In this document: positions 8,794 through 18,034 of the stretch, one piece after another
Layout of the letters: each line of letters starts with the position of its first letter
Position numbering within the stretch: position 1 is the stretch's first letter
IMG/VR virus record: IMGVR_UViG_3300005563_000059
Location: 1 to 41,072 of that record
Length of the DNA stretch: 41,072 nucleotides
Strand: one strand, 5' to 3'
Origin: a virus
Notes under the pieces: model-generated
Database searches by the model: none
Told to the model about the DNA's origin: nothing
What the model saw: only the letters and a program-made list of their open reading frames with translations
Position numbers and translations under genes: made by a program

Positions 8794-10550
8794 AACTAAC
8801 ACAGAGTTGGTTGGGATACCTTGACCGGAGCTATCAGCAAATCAAATCAAGTTGTATAGCCCGGTTAGTAAGTAATAATCCCGAAATAACCGATCATAAT
8901 GAAAGTAATTTACTGATCATTATTCTGGACATGTTTGCCGGAATTGCTGAGATGCTAAACTATTACATCGACATGATGGGTAGGGAGGCATTTATGGGTG
9001 TTGCTAAGAGGTATAGTTCAATGGTGCGGTTATGCTACATGATAGATTACCCCATTCATGCAAATGTACCTTCAACAGTAACGGAACTTTTTTATCTGGT
9101 GGATAATTCTGGAAATCCATTCTATACTACCCAGATAGTCACCATTCCAAAAGGTACTATCATATCTGATCAGAATGGTACAAAATTTAATACCATTGTG
9201 GATGGACAGATCATTCCCGGCCAGGCTGGAGTTTATATTGATGCTTCCCAATACCAGGAAGTAGCCGGAGAGGAATTGGATACTACAACTGGAAATGCTT
9301 TGCAGCAGGTATTACTTCCGGCTGACTACGTCGATGGTTCTTTGATTCTTTTTATAGATGGGGAACCATGGGTATTATACCGATCATTGGGGTTAATGAA
9401 ATCTACTACCAGGGGATTTATTGTTAGGGTACTGGAAGATGGAAATACCTATGCTATCTTTGGTGATGGCATTAATGGGGTAATTCCAACCCAGGGTTTG
9501 GATATAACTGGTAATTATAAGACCTGTGCCGGATCAAAAGGAAATTTACCACCAGGGTCAATCACCAATATCACCGGAACATTTCAATTACCCAATGGGG
9601 CATCTATTCTTGCTACAAACCAGGATTATTCCTCCAATGGAAAGGATGTACAGGGATTGGAGGATATAAGAAATGTGGCTCCCCGGTCTGTAAGAACCCT
9701 TGAAAGGGCAGTGACCTATCAGGATTACAAGGATGTTGCTATTCTTTGTCCCGGGGTGGGAGATGCCGAAGTATCTTATTGCTGTGGCAAGTTTGTGAAT
9801 GTTTATGTTGTCCCATCCTCCCAGGGAGTTGCGACAGCTGCTCTTCTATCTATTGTGTCTGATTGGTTTAAGACCCGGAAAATGATAACTACCAAGGTAA
9901 CCACTATTGCTGCGGGCATATCCAAGATGTTTCTCACTGCCACGATATTTGGCAAACAATTCTATACTTCAGATCAAATTCTTGTAGAGGTAATAAACTT
10001 ATTAGCCGATAATTACGGATTTGCTGCGTCCAGCATAAATGAAAAACCATCTGTATCGGATATCATATCCTTGATTGAGGGGGCCAAATCAGTGGATCAC
10101 GTGGATATAGGTTCTTTAAGGGTTCTACCTTATGTTAAACCTATAGAAACTAATACCCTGAAATTGGACATTGACTTTTCGAGACTTCCACAAGTAAACC
10201 AAAAGTATACCTATACCATAATCTACAAAGCTATATCTGCTCAGTTCAAGATATTTAGGGGAGCTACTCCAGGGGGTCAAGTAGGTTTAGAAACACCCTT
10301 TGATGATGGCATAGTTGGATTTACAATACATTCAGCAAATTACCAGGATAATATGAAGTGGCAATTTGTTACAGTGCCATCATATCCTGAAATTTTTCCG
10401 GTAACCACATTGGACATAAGTGATTTTACTATTCCCATATTTGACATAGGCCCATTAGTAAATTCCAATATTCCCAGAACAATCTATAGTAACTTAACAG
10501 TAATAACTGCTACTGGAACCTCTTCAAATTGTTTGCCCCCATGCCCATAG
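8790..10550 (+). CDS. Baseplate J/gp6-like wedge protein
   Basis: This 586-residue protein carries the baseplate J signature near residues 295-325: RNVAPRSVRTLERAVTYQDY, then AILCPGVGDAEVSY. The N-terminal part describes a wedge arm (NESNLLIIILDMFAGIAEML and EAFMGVAKRYSSMVRLCYMI). GDGINGVIPTQG near residue 225 is the conserved FGDG-type turn. Two copies per wedge form the baseplate ring in contractile tails. The C-terminal 130 residues seem variable. The gene lies between the gp25-like and tail protein I genes, the classic W-J-I order of P2. Confidence 0.9.
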   Translation: MKLTQSWLGYLDRSYQQIKSSCIARLVSNNPEITDHNESNLLIIILDMFAGIAEMLNYYIDMMGREAFMGVAKRYSSMVRLCYMIDYPIHANVPSTVTELFYLVDNSGNPFYTTQIVTIPKGTIISDQNGTKFNTIVDGQIIPGQAGVYIDASQYQEVAGEELDTTTGNALQQVLLPADYVDGSLILFIDGEPWVLYRSLGLMKSTTRGFIVRVLEDGNTYAIFGDGINGVIPTQGLDITGNYKTCAGSKGNLPPGSITNITGTFQLPNGASILATNQDYSSNGKDVQGLEDIRNVAPRSVRTLERAVTYQDYKDVAILCPGVGDAEVSYCCGKFVNVYVVPSSQGVATAALLSIVSDWFKTRKMITTKVTTIAAGISKMFLTATIFGKQFYTSDQILVEVINLLADNYGFAASSINEKPSVSDIISLIEGAKSVDHVDIGSLRVLPYVKPIETNTLKLDIDFSRLPQVNQKYTYTIIYKAISAQFKIFRGATPGGQVGLETPFDDGIVGFTIHSANYQDNMKWQFVTVPSYPEIFPVTTLDISDFTIPIFDIGPLVNSNIPRTIYSNLTVITATGTSSNCLPPCP

Positions 10551-11260
10551 TATTTTTTAAGGATTGGTTTTTTAATCAATTACCCCAGAGGTTCAAGGAT
10601 GAAGATACCTATAAGGATCAAAATGATGAGGGTATACTTCAGAGGTATCTTAGAGTGTATGGGGATGAATTGGATGAGAATATAAAACCATACATCGATA
10701 ATTTTCTGGACCTGGTTGATGCAATGAAGTGTCAGGCAACATTATTACCACACTTGGCATTCATATTTGGGTCTCCAGTGAATTTGGATGATACGGAGGA
10801 AACCTACAGAAGAACCATAGCCTATGCCATGCAGATTTATAAGATCAAAGGTACATTACCATCTTATGAAATGCTTTTGAATTTTATTGGGGTAGAGGTT
10901 TCAATTATTGAGGATATACCCGAGGGTAAGGTTTTATATGATTCCGGTTATATCTACGATAGGGATACCATCCCCGTGTTATATGATACTGGATGTGCTC
11001 CATGTTCTGGATATTCTTTAGCTATTAATAATGCAAATACTCCCTTGAATGCTGTACTTGATCCAGCTATCATGGCCATAATTCAAAGGATCATTTGCTT
11101 TCTCCAACCCATTAATGCTAAATTTGATGGGTTTATCAAAAGAATAAATATAACCGACACCCTTGCAATAACTATTACCGAGGATACAAGCTTGGATTCT
11201 TTGGAATTCATACCAGGTTCTTTCGACGATTCTTTCGACACACCCAACTCATTCAAATAA
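10541..11260 (+). CDS. Tail protein I-like baseplate protein
   Basis: This protein has about 239 residues if started at ATG 10541. A TTG twelve bases earlier in frame is less likely. It shows features of the P2 gpI/phage tail protein family: FFNQLPQRFKDEDTYKD at the N-terminus, LLPHLAFIFGSPVNLDD, and TYRRTIAYAMQIYKIKGT leading into SYEMLLNFIGVEVSI. The family links the baseplate wedge to tail fibres. Its start overlaps the end of the baseplate J gene by ten bases. The Cys pair in DTGCAPCSGYS near residues 150-156 is unusual and could bind metal or be incidental. Confidence 0.8.
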   Translation: MPIVFFKDWFFNQLPQRFKDEDTYKDQNDEGILQRYLRVYGDELDENIKPYIDNFLDLVDAMKCQATLLPHLAFIFGSPVNLDDTEETYRRTIAYAMQIYKIKGTLPSYEMLLNFIGVEVSIIEDIPEGKVLYDSGYIYDRDTIPVLYDTGCAPCSGYSLAINNANTPLNAVLDPAIMAIIQRIICFLQPINAKFDGFIKRINITDTLAITITEDTSLDSLEFIPGSFDDSFDTPNSFK

Positions 11261-11261
11261 T

Positions 11262-12032
11262 ATGGCAACTCAAAATAAGAAAACCCTTGCTGCTGCAGTT
11301 ATAGCCAGTATCTATGATAATACTACCCATGATATTACGGGGATTGCAGTACAGCATGGGATCACCAGCTTATTGGGTTCTATGAGTGTAAACATAACAG
11401 TGGCCCAACTTCAGGCAGAGGATGATTCAGTGGAACATTCATTAGCGAATATTATTGATGCTGGAAAGAGAGGCATCTTTTATTATGATGCTGCCGATAA
11501 TGCTTCCTTGGATGACGGGGGAGGGGGATGCATAGTAACATCTACCGGGAAAAGATTTAAAAGAATCATTGATAAATCGATTGATGCCCGGTGGTATGGG
11601 CAACCTACTTTTTACTTCAATACCATTGCAGATGCTACCACAGCTATAAAGGCATTTACAAGATTTGAGGGACTGGAGGTAACTATTCTATTAAATGGAA
11701 CTCCAACTACCTATTGGTTTTCCGGGGGAACTGCTGACGGGAATCTAATTACTAAATCAGTAGAGGTACAGGTCTACGACTTTTATCCTGGATCGGGGGC
11801 TCCAGCTCCCAATGATGGAGATGATACCCTAACTTACCCAGGACTACAGGGAGCCCAGAAGATTCTGGGTTTTTGGGTTACAGGAAAGAAAATCCCAGTG
11901 GTAAAGAATCCGGCAGTGCTTACTACCGATAATCTCTGGGCTCAATGGGATCAATTAAATTACCAAATCAAATTATTTAACGGAACCTTCGTTCAAGACC
12001 CAGACAGCGACTATTCCTTGATGTTTAAATAA
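11262..12032 (+). CDS. Putative tail fibre adaptor or baseplate-attached protein
   Basis: This 256-residue protein has no confident family. Residues 82-112 (GIFYYDAADNASLDDGGGGC, then IVTSTGKRFKRIID) resemble N-terminal attachment segments seen in many phage fibre and tailspike proteins. The rest is beta-rich. It has no signal peptide, unlike the six genes that follow. It sits between the last recognised baseplate gene and the fibre-like 1400-residue protein, so an adaptor role is plausible but inferred. The stop is five bases before the next ATG. Confidence 0.55.
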   Translation: MATQNKKTLAAAVIASIYDNTTHDITGIAVQHGITSLLGSMSVNITVAQLQAEDDSVEHSLANIIDAGKRGIFYYDAADNASLDDGGGGCIVTSTGKRFKRIIDKSIDARWYGQPTFYFNTIADATTAIKAFTRFEGLEVTILLNGTPTTYWFSGGTADGNLITKSVEVQVYDFYPGSGAPAPNDGDDTLTYPGLQGAQKILGFWVTGKKIPVVKNPAVLTTDNLWAQWDQLNYQIKLFNGTFVQDPDSDYSLMFK

Positions 12033-12037
12033 ACAGT

Positions 12038-15000
12038 ATGAAAAAGGCACTATTAGCTATTTTTACCCTATTCTCATTTATTGCTTCGTATGGTCAGCTT
12101 AATAAAGTTACCCTTACGGATAAAAGGACCGAGGGCATTATAAAGAATACTCTGAGGATTGATTCCGCATTGATCCCACCAAGAGTTGATACTAATGTAA
12201 CCCGAGACTTTGGTACATTAGTAATTAATCTTTCTGATAGCCAACTTTATAGGTCAACTGGATTACCGGATGGTCAGCAGAGATGGGTGTTAGTAGGTGG
12301 TGCTGAGGGGGGTTCTCCGGGCGCAACATGGGGTGTAAATATCACCGGTACTATAACCAATCAATTGGATTTGATGACCCTTGTGAATTCTAAGCAGCCA
12401 TTATTGCCTGCTGGTTTATCTAACCAATATTGGGATGCTACTGGAACTCTTCAACCTTTTCCATCGATACCCGCCCAAATAAACCTAACTAGCCCCAATG
12501 GGACCATTATTTTTAATGGAACCTATCCCAATATAACTGCCATCAGTGGAATCACTAATAATAATCAATTAACTAATGGATCAGGATTCATTACCGGAAA
12601 CCAAGCAATAACTTTGTCAGGGGATGCTACTGGTTCTGGTACTACTGCTATATCCGTAGTTTTAGCAAACACAGTAACTGCTGGATCATGTACCCTTTGC
12701 TCATTAACCTACGACTCTAAAGGAAGAATAACAATAGCCTCATCGGGTGCTGGTTCATCTCCCGTAACCTCTGTATTTGGCCGTACTGGGGCAGTGGTAG
12801 CAGTAAGTGGGGATTATACTGCTGCCCAAATAACCAATGCAGTAAGCACCCTTGGAACATACAATGACCCCGTATGGTTGAATCAATTAGCATGGGCAAA
12901 AATCCTATCCCATCCTACAACTATTGCAGGGTATGGGATAACTGATAATCTGGTTAATACCTTCAATACAAGGACCGGGGCAGTAACATTAACATCCGGG
13001 GATGTGACTGGAGCATTAACATATACTCCAGTAACTAATGCAAGAACTCTAACCATTAATGGAACTACCTTTGATCTTACCGCAAATAGAACCTGGACAA
13101 TATCCACTGTGGGTGATACCACAGCTTTGATGAGGAAAGCAAATAATCTGGCAGATGTAGTTTCTATTTCTGCATCGAGGTTAAATTTAGGACTGGGTAC
13201 TGCAGCTACAAAGGATTCTACTTACTTTCTTCAAAAGGCCTTGAATTTGAGTGATCTGGGTTCTGCTTCATCTGCCAGAACTAATTTGGGGTTGGGTACT
13301 GCAGCTACACAGAATTCCACCGTATTTGCCCAGGTAGCAAATAATCTTTCCGACCTACTCTCCACCTCTACTGCCCGGAATAACCTCGGATTCGGGGGAA
13401 AGACTGCCGGCAATATTGCTTATTGGGGATCATCTAATGGACTACACTATACCCCATTAATATACGATTCTGCCCATAGTCAAATATCCATGGCCGGTTT
13501 GGGAATTTGGTTTCCTATAGGGGGAACATTTGATATTCAATCAAATGTAAATGGTTCAAAATTATCTGGCATAAGTTACTCAGGTACTGCAAGTGGCTCT
13601 CAATCATTTGTTCCATTCCAGGCATCTGTTTTAGCATCTCAGGGATTGCTTAATTACCAATCAAATTCTTCTGCTGCGCAATCTGGGTATATTTTTGAAA
13701 GCTATAACAACGATGCCTTTGTAAAATTCAGGTCACTTGCTTCTAACTTGGGAGCGGGGTATGCTATCGGGGAAAGATTCGTTTCTGGCCAAAATAGATT
13801 AGCAATTGGGTGGGCTCAGGGAACTGGATATGGTTCCGGTTTAGTAAATCTTCTTCAAGGGGATTCTCTAGGTAATATCTATCTTCCCACTGCACCCCAA
13901 ACCGGAACTACTTCGGATTTAGTAATGATGTTATCGGGTGGCCAAATTAAAACTTTACCCGTTGCTTCATTACCCGGAGGGTCAGGGGGGTCAGGAACAT
14001 TAACCAGGATAGGTTTATTGGATTCTTTGACCCGGGTATCTAATGGACTTCAGGTATTAGGAAATTCTATTTATGCCCAAACTGCCAATGGATCATTTCC
14101 GGGTTTACTAAGTTCAGCCTATTGGAAAGTTATAGATTCCATTTCTAATAGAACCCTTCAGGCTAAGATTTCTGTACAATGGTCTGGTGCTGGATTAAGA
14201 ACCTATTATACCTCAGATGCAGGAGATATATTTTATGGCAAAAATGTCCATACAGCTAATGGATTATCAGTAATTACGCAAAACGATAGCTCTTTGCTTT
14301 ATTCCCCCGATCTGAACTATTTGGTAGATAAAACAACTGCTCAGACTTTAACTAATAAAACCCTAACTTCCCCCATATTAACATCTCCCAGACTAAACAC
14401 TACTTCTACTACTAATTATGTATGGACTGCCACTGATGCCTTGGGAAATGGATCATGGCAGGCATCTACTGGATCAGTAACTATTACACAAACTCCCACG
14501 AAAGCAACGATTTCTGGGCAGGACCTAGTGGGAGCAGATGGGACGAATGCAGGATTATTACTTCCAGCGGATTATATCAAACTACATAAACCCTTTTATA
14601 CTGATAATCCTACCTACACAAATGCAGATGACACAGTCTTCTATTCTAATGGAGACACCCTATTTGCTAAGCTCCTTAATTTCGGAAATGGATTCATCCG
14701 CCAGAATACCCAGACACGGAATGGATATTTATTGGACTCTTCATATACAAGGTCTTATCTTTCCCGGAATACTTCCGGGGATATAACCATGAATACTTCC
14801 GGGGTATTTGTAATTGGAGCAGCTAAGGTAACTAATTCAATGCTTGCAGGCTCCATTGCTTATTCAAAATTGTCCCTGACTGGGTCAATAGTGAACGGAG
14901 ACCTTGCCGGGGGGATAGATCTTCCATCTAAGGTATCGGGGATTTTACCGGGAGCTAATGGGGGAACTTCGAATGGATTCTTTGCAATCACGGGACCTGC

Positions 15001-16240
15001 ATCCTCTTTGAAAACCTTTACATTCCCTAATGCTTCAGCAACAGTACTCACCACTAATGCCTTAGTAACAGTACCCCAGGGGGGAACTGGAGTGGGTACA
15101 ATTACGGGAATAGTAAAGGGAAATGGTACGTCTGCATTTTCAGCAGCAGTTGCAGGTACAGATTACACTTCAGGAACTGCTGCTCTTGCCACGGGAATAT
15201 TAAAAAATACCACTGGGACAGGAGCCCATACAATTGCAGTAGCAGCAGACTTTCCTACCCTGAACCAGAACACTTCAGGAACTGCTGCCAATTTGTCCGG
15301 TACCCCAGCATTGCCCAATGGAACTACAGCAACTACCCAGACTGCCGGGGATAATACCAATAAATTAGCTACTGATAATTTTGTGAGTACCGCTATAACT
15401 AATGCCCTGGGATCATACACCCCAGCAAATATTGCCAATACCGATTTAGTCCAGACTGCCAATAGGAATTACTCGGGAAATAACAAATCAATAAGTCTTG
15501 GCACACCGGCATCCCCGTTTAGTGGGGTAAGTTTATATTCTACATCTGGGTTTGCATTTCAGGGTAGACTAAGTTATTCCAATAATGCATCCGCAACTGA
15601 TGCTAATTTTACTATTGGTTTGGATGCCACAGAGTATACCCTTCCGGCAATTACGGCAAATAGAACAATAACTATCGCTTCTGGTTCTGGGGTGGATGAG
15701 ATATACATTTGGAATAAAAATTCATCCGCATTCAATTGGACATTTTCTACCACGGTAAAGGATGCTGCTGGAAATACCATAACTAAGGTGGAGAATCAGA
15801 CTATGTATGATCTAGTATATGACGTACCAAGTTCAGCCTGGATAGTTAAAAGTGCCATAGGTGCAGGTAATACTACTGCAGGCTCATCCGGATTATACAC
15901 ACCCACTTATGCTGCTGTTCTAAATATGAATTTTGGTAGTGCATCCATATCTCATTGGACAAGGCAGGGAAATGAGGTTACTGTGTATGGTACGGGTAAT
16001 ATCCAGACGGGGATTGCAGGTAGTCCATCAACCTTTTCATTAACGTTGCCGGTACCTTCTAATATTACTGCCTCCAGTGATTTGGCGGGTACGTTTCAGC
16101 AAGTGAATAATTCTGGGAGTGGAGTTTTTGGAACAGTAACAGGAGACGTAACAAACGATGTTGCCTCTTTCCAGTGCATGTCTTTAAGTCCCACAGTAGG
16201 GAATGTATTCACCTTTTCATTTCGATATACAGTAAAATAA
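12038..16240 (+). CDS. Tail-fibre-like protein with Sec signal peptide
   Basis: This is a 1400-residue protein. Residues 1-19 form a Sec signal peptide (MKKALLAIFTLFSFIASYG) with Gln at position 20 as the likely mature N-terminus. The body is fibre-like: VFGRTGAVVAVSGDYTAAQI near residue 245, three 33-residue repeats from residue 368 with NLSDL and NLGLGTAAT, VPQGGTGVGTITGIVKGNGT, and NTSGTAANLSGTPALPNGTT near 1085. The last 110 residues look like a globular beta tip. Such repeats form trimeric shafts. A secreted fibre is odd for a virion part made in the cytoplasm. It may be an exported adhesin, or its signal sequence may serve another purpose. It is the first of six signal-peptide genes. 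Confidence 0.8.
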   Translation: MKKALLAIFTLFSFIASYGQLNKVTLTDKRTEGIIKNTLRIDSALIPPRVDTNVTRDFGTLVINLSDSQLYRSTGLPDGQQRWVLVGGAEGGSPGATWGVNITGTITNQLDLMTLVNSKQPLLPAGLSNQYWDATGTLQPFPSIPAQINLTSPNGTIIFNGTYPNITAISGITNNNQLTNGSGFITGNQAITLSGDATGSGTTAISVVLANTVTAGSCTLCSLTYDSKGRITIASSGAGSSPVTSVFGRTGAVVAVSGDYTAAQITNAVSTLGTYNDPVWLNQLAWAKILSHPTTIAGYGITDNLVNTFNTRTGAVTLTSGDVTGALTYTPVTNARTLTINGTTFDLTANRTWTISTVGDTTALMRKANNLADVVSISASRLNLGLGTAATKDSTYFLQKALNLSDLGSASSARTNLGLGTAATQNSTVFAQVANNLSDLLSTSTARNNLGFGGKTAGNIAYWGSSNGLHYTPLIYDSAHSQISMAGLGIWFPIGGTFDIQSNVNGSKLSGISYSGTASGSQSFVPFQASVLASQGLLNYQSNSSAAQSGYIFESYNNDAFVKFRSLASNLGAGYAIGERFVSGQNRLAIGWAQGTGYGSGLVNLLQGDSLGNIYLPTAPQTGTTSDLVMMLSGGQIKTLPVASLPGGSGGSGTLTRIGLLDSLTRVSNGLQVLGNSIYAQTANGSFPGLLSSAYWKVIDSISNRTLQAKISVQWSGAGLRTYYTSDAGDIFYGKNVHTANGLSVITQNDSSLLYSPDLNYLVDKTTAQTLTNKTLTSPILTSPRLNTTSTTNYVWTATDALGNGSWQASTGSVTITQTPTKATISGQDLVGADGTNAGLLLPADYIKLHKPFYTDNPTYTNADDTVFYSNGDTLFAKLLNFGNGFIRQNTQTRNGYLLDSSYTRSYLSRNTSGDITMNTSGVFVIGAAKVTNSMLAGSIAYSKLSLTGSIVNGDLAGGIDLPSKVSGILPGANGGTSNGFFAITGPASSLKTFTFPNASATVLTTNALVTVPQGGTGVGTITGIVKGNGTSAFSAAVAGTDYTSGTAALATGILKNTTGTGAHTIAVAADFPTLNQNTSGTAANLSGTPALPNGTTATTQTAGDNTNKLATDNFVSTAITNALGSYTPANIANTDLVQTANRNYSGNNKSISLGTPASPFSGVSLYSTSGFAFQGRLSYSNNASATDANFTIGLDATEYTLPAITANRTITIASGSGVDEIYIWNKNSSAFNWTFSTTVKDAAGNTITKVENQTMYDLVYDVPSSAWIVKSAIGAGNTTAGSSGLYTPTYAAVLNMNFGSASISHWTRQGNEVTVYGTGNIQTGIAGSPSTFSLTLPVPSNITASSDLAGTFQQVNNSGSGVFGTVTGDVTNDVASFQCMSLSPTVGNVFTFSFRYTVK
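13139..13413 (+). repeat. Tandem 99-bp (33-residue) fibre repeats
   Basis: Three adjacent units start at 13139, 13238 and 13337. The first two share the 16-base block GGGTACTGCAGCTACA (13195-13210 and 13294-13309). They encode the pattern N-L-[AS]-D-[VL]...S-A-R-x-N-L-G-[LF]-G found in phage fibre shafts. The third unit has diverged after LGFGGKTAGN. Confidence 0.8.
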
Positions 16241-16245
16241 TCAAT

Positions 16246-17607
16246 ATGAAATTAAAGTTAGTAGTATTAGGGTTATTATTATCTACCCTATCTTTTGCCC
16301 AATCAGATTCAAATCGGGTATTTAATTTTAAGCTTACCCAGATGCCAGTGATTCAACCTAATGGGGGATTCACTCAATTTACAAATACATCTGGGACTCC
16401 AGCAACTGCCCAACCAGTGGGATTTAATACAGCCGGAATAACTTCCAGTGTAGTATTCACATCTTCGGGATCAGAGATGGAATTATCTAAGGATGGGTCT
16501 ACTGGGTGGGGGTCATCAATTACTTACACTACTTCTGGGGGCTATGCTGGAACTCCAGCATTCTTTGTTAGAACAAGTGGGTCTGCAGCTCCCAATACCT
16601 ATAATGGAAACATCATAGGGACTGGAACCTCAGCAGCAGGTAATACTATTACTTGCCAGATTCCCTATACTGCTTTAGTAAATTCAGGCCCATTAATTAC
16701 TAGGTCACCAACAACATTATCTGGATTTACGTCAGTGGCTGGATCATTAGGGGGTTCCCAATCATCTACCATAGTGGGTACTAATTTGACAGGTAATCTA
16801 ACCGCTGGGCCATTAGCGGGTTATAAGGTATCAAAAGATAATATCTCTTTTGCTACTACTCAAACTTTAACTGCTTCTTCTGGATCAGTGAATCAGTTGA
16901 TATACCTTGCTTTATCTGATGCTAATACTGCTGGAACATATAATGGTAATTTTCCTATATCCGGTGGGGGAGCCTCAACAGTAAATATAGCAGTAACAGG
17001 AACCACTACTTCGGGAGCAACTACCCCAGACTCAGCCAGGTTTAGATTTGGTTTAACTACTGGAACTGGATTTAGTATGGCAGGATGGCAGGATGTAATA
17101 GGTGATCCTAGTACTGGAGTTAGGTCAGGTACAATATCGGGAACAACTATTACTTACACGACAGTATCTACAAATACTGCCAATTGGACTACATTCGGTG
17201 GGGGTAGTGCTGGAGCAAGCAATGGGGTAACAAATGCTACCATTCCATATTCTGGAAGTACAAACGCCATGAAAGAGGGATTTGTAAATGCTGGAGTATC
17301 TCAAACAACTAATGCCCAATTCATAAGCGGGGGTTGGAAGACGGATGGCACTACCTATGATATAGAATTATCGGGTAGTACCCAATACGCCATAAGCGGG
17401 GTGGGATCATATAATGTAAGGGGTTTAGGTGGAGTACTGTCATTCTCATCAGTGGATAACCAAATTACAGCAACGAATAATACCGCTGATAAAGTAACAT
17501 GGACCAGCGTTCAACCGGATGCCTCCGGAAATTTCACCTTCTACTTTGGAATTATAACGGGGCAGCAAGCTGCATTGCTTAATTACATAATAATCAGGAA
17601 ACACTAA
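16246..17607 (+). CDS. Exported protein with two Bacteroidota Ig-like repeats
   Basis: The chosen ATG at 16246 gives 453 residues with a Sec signal peptide (MKLKLVVLGLLLSTLSFA, then Gln19). The in-frame upstream start would bury it. After the signal come two related Ig-like domains. The second, near residues 145-255, reads SPTTLSGFTSVAGSLGGSQS then NLTGNLTAGPLAGYKVSKDN. This is a repeat common in large secreted Bacteroidota proteins and rarely expected in phage. A separate C-terminal domain of about 190 residues follows, beginning FRFGLTTGTGFSMAGWQD. No catalytic motif is clear. It may bind carbohydrate or other surface structures. It starts five bases after the fibre-like gene. Confidence 0.75.
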   Translation: MKLKLVVLGLLLSTLSFAQSDSNRVFNFKLTQMPVIQPNGGFTQFTNTSGTPATAQPVGFNTAGITSSVVFTSSGSEMELSKDGSTGWGSSITYTTSGGYAGTPAFFVRTSGSAAPNTYNGNIIGTGTSAAGNTITCQIPYTALVNSGPLITRSPTTLSGFTSVAGSLGGSQSSTIVGTNLTGNLTAGPLAGYKVSKDNISFATTQTLTASSGSVNQLIYLALSDANTAGTYNGNFPISGGGASTVNIAVTGTTTSGATTPDSARFRFGLTTGTGFSMAGWQDVIGDPSTGVRSGTISGTTITYTTVSTNTANWTTFGGGSAGASNGVTNATIPYSGSTNAMKEGFVNAGVSQTTNAQFISGGWKTDGTTYDIELSGSTQYAISGVGSYNVRGLGGVLSFSSVDNQITATNNTADKVTWTSVQPDASGNFTFYFGIITGQQAALLNYIIIRKH

Positions 17608-17618
17608 AATTTAAAAGC

Positions 17619-18032
17619 ATGAAAAATCTATTAGTATTAATTGGGGTATTACTTACACTTAATTGCTTTAGCCAGGATCATACTATTAATCCAGGTAATT
17701 GGAAATTCAAATCCAATCTTCTATACCACCAAACCGATGAGGGACTGGACGGGGAAGGATTAATAAAGGAAACAGGAGTAAGGTATGAAATTACCTGTGA
17801 CACTGCTAAAACAACTATTTATTTTGCCCATTATGACCCGGAGGATAAAAAGTGGGATACAGTAAGGGTAAGGTATGGAAGAATAGAAACCAACATGGAA
17901 AAGCAAGACGGTATGGAAAAGGGGGTATATTACTATAGAACCTGGGGTGGTACGGTAGAGTATCATCCAATGGAAATGGTATTAAGAGTTTATCCGGGAA
18001 GGTACCGTTATGAATACAACAACAAACACTGA
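17619..18032 (+). CDS. Small exported protein of unknown function
   Basis: This 137-residue protein has a Sec signal peptide (MKNLLVLIGVLLTLNCFS) and mature start Gln19. The mature part is charged and beta-rich, with an ETGVRYEITCDTAKTTIYFA segment and a Tyr-rich C-terminus (GVYYYRTWGG, GRYRYEYNNKH). The Cys near the signal end does not form a canonical lipobox. No family is recognised. The gene lies 11 bases after the Ig-repeat gene and two bases before the esterase/beta-helix gene, so it is co-transcribed with them. Confidence 0.7.
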   Translation: MKNLLVLIGVLLTLNCFSQDHTINPGNWKFKSNLLYHQTDEGLDGEGLIKETGVRYEITCDTAKTTIYFAHYDPEDKKWDTVRVRYGRIETNMEKQDGMEKGVYYYRTWGGTVEYHPMEMVLRVYPGRYRYEYNNKH

Positions 18033-18034
18033 TT

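Noticed and set aside
10529-10540. TTG start for the tail protein I-like gene
   Set aside because: The ATG at 10541 is in frame, gives a typical ten-base overlap and loses no conserved sequence.
13139-13413. CRISPR-like or mobile repeat array
   Set aside because: The repeats are in-frame 33-residue protein repeats without spacers or inverted ends.
12717-15780. Several minus-strand open frames within the fibre-like gene
   Set aside because: They are shadows of the repetitive, A/T- and Thr-rich plus-strand gene and have no plausible leaders or protein-like composition.
16174-16245. Upstream start giving a 24-residue longer Ig-repeat protein
   Set aside because: It lies inside the preceding gene and would bury the clear signal peptide that begins at 16246.
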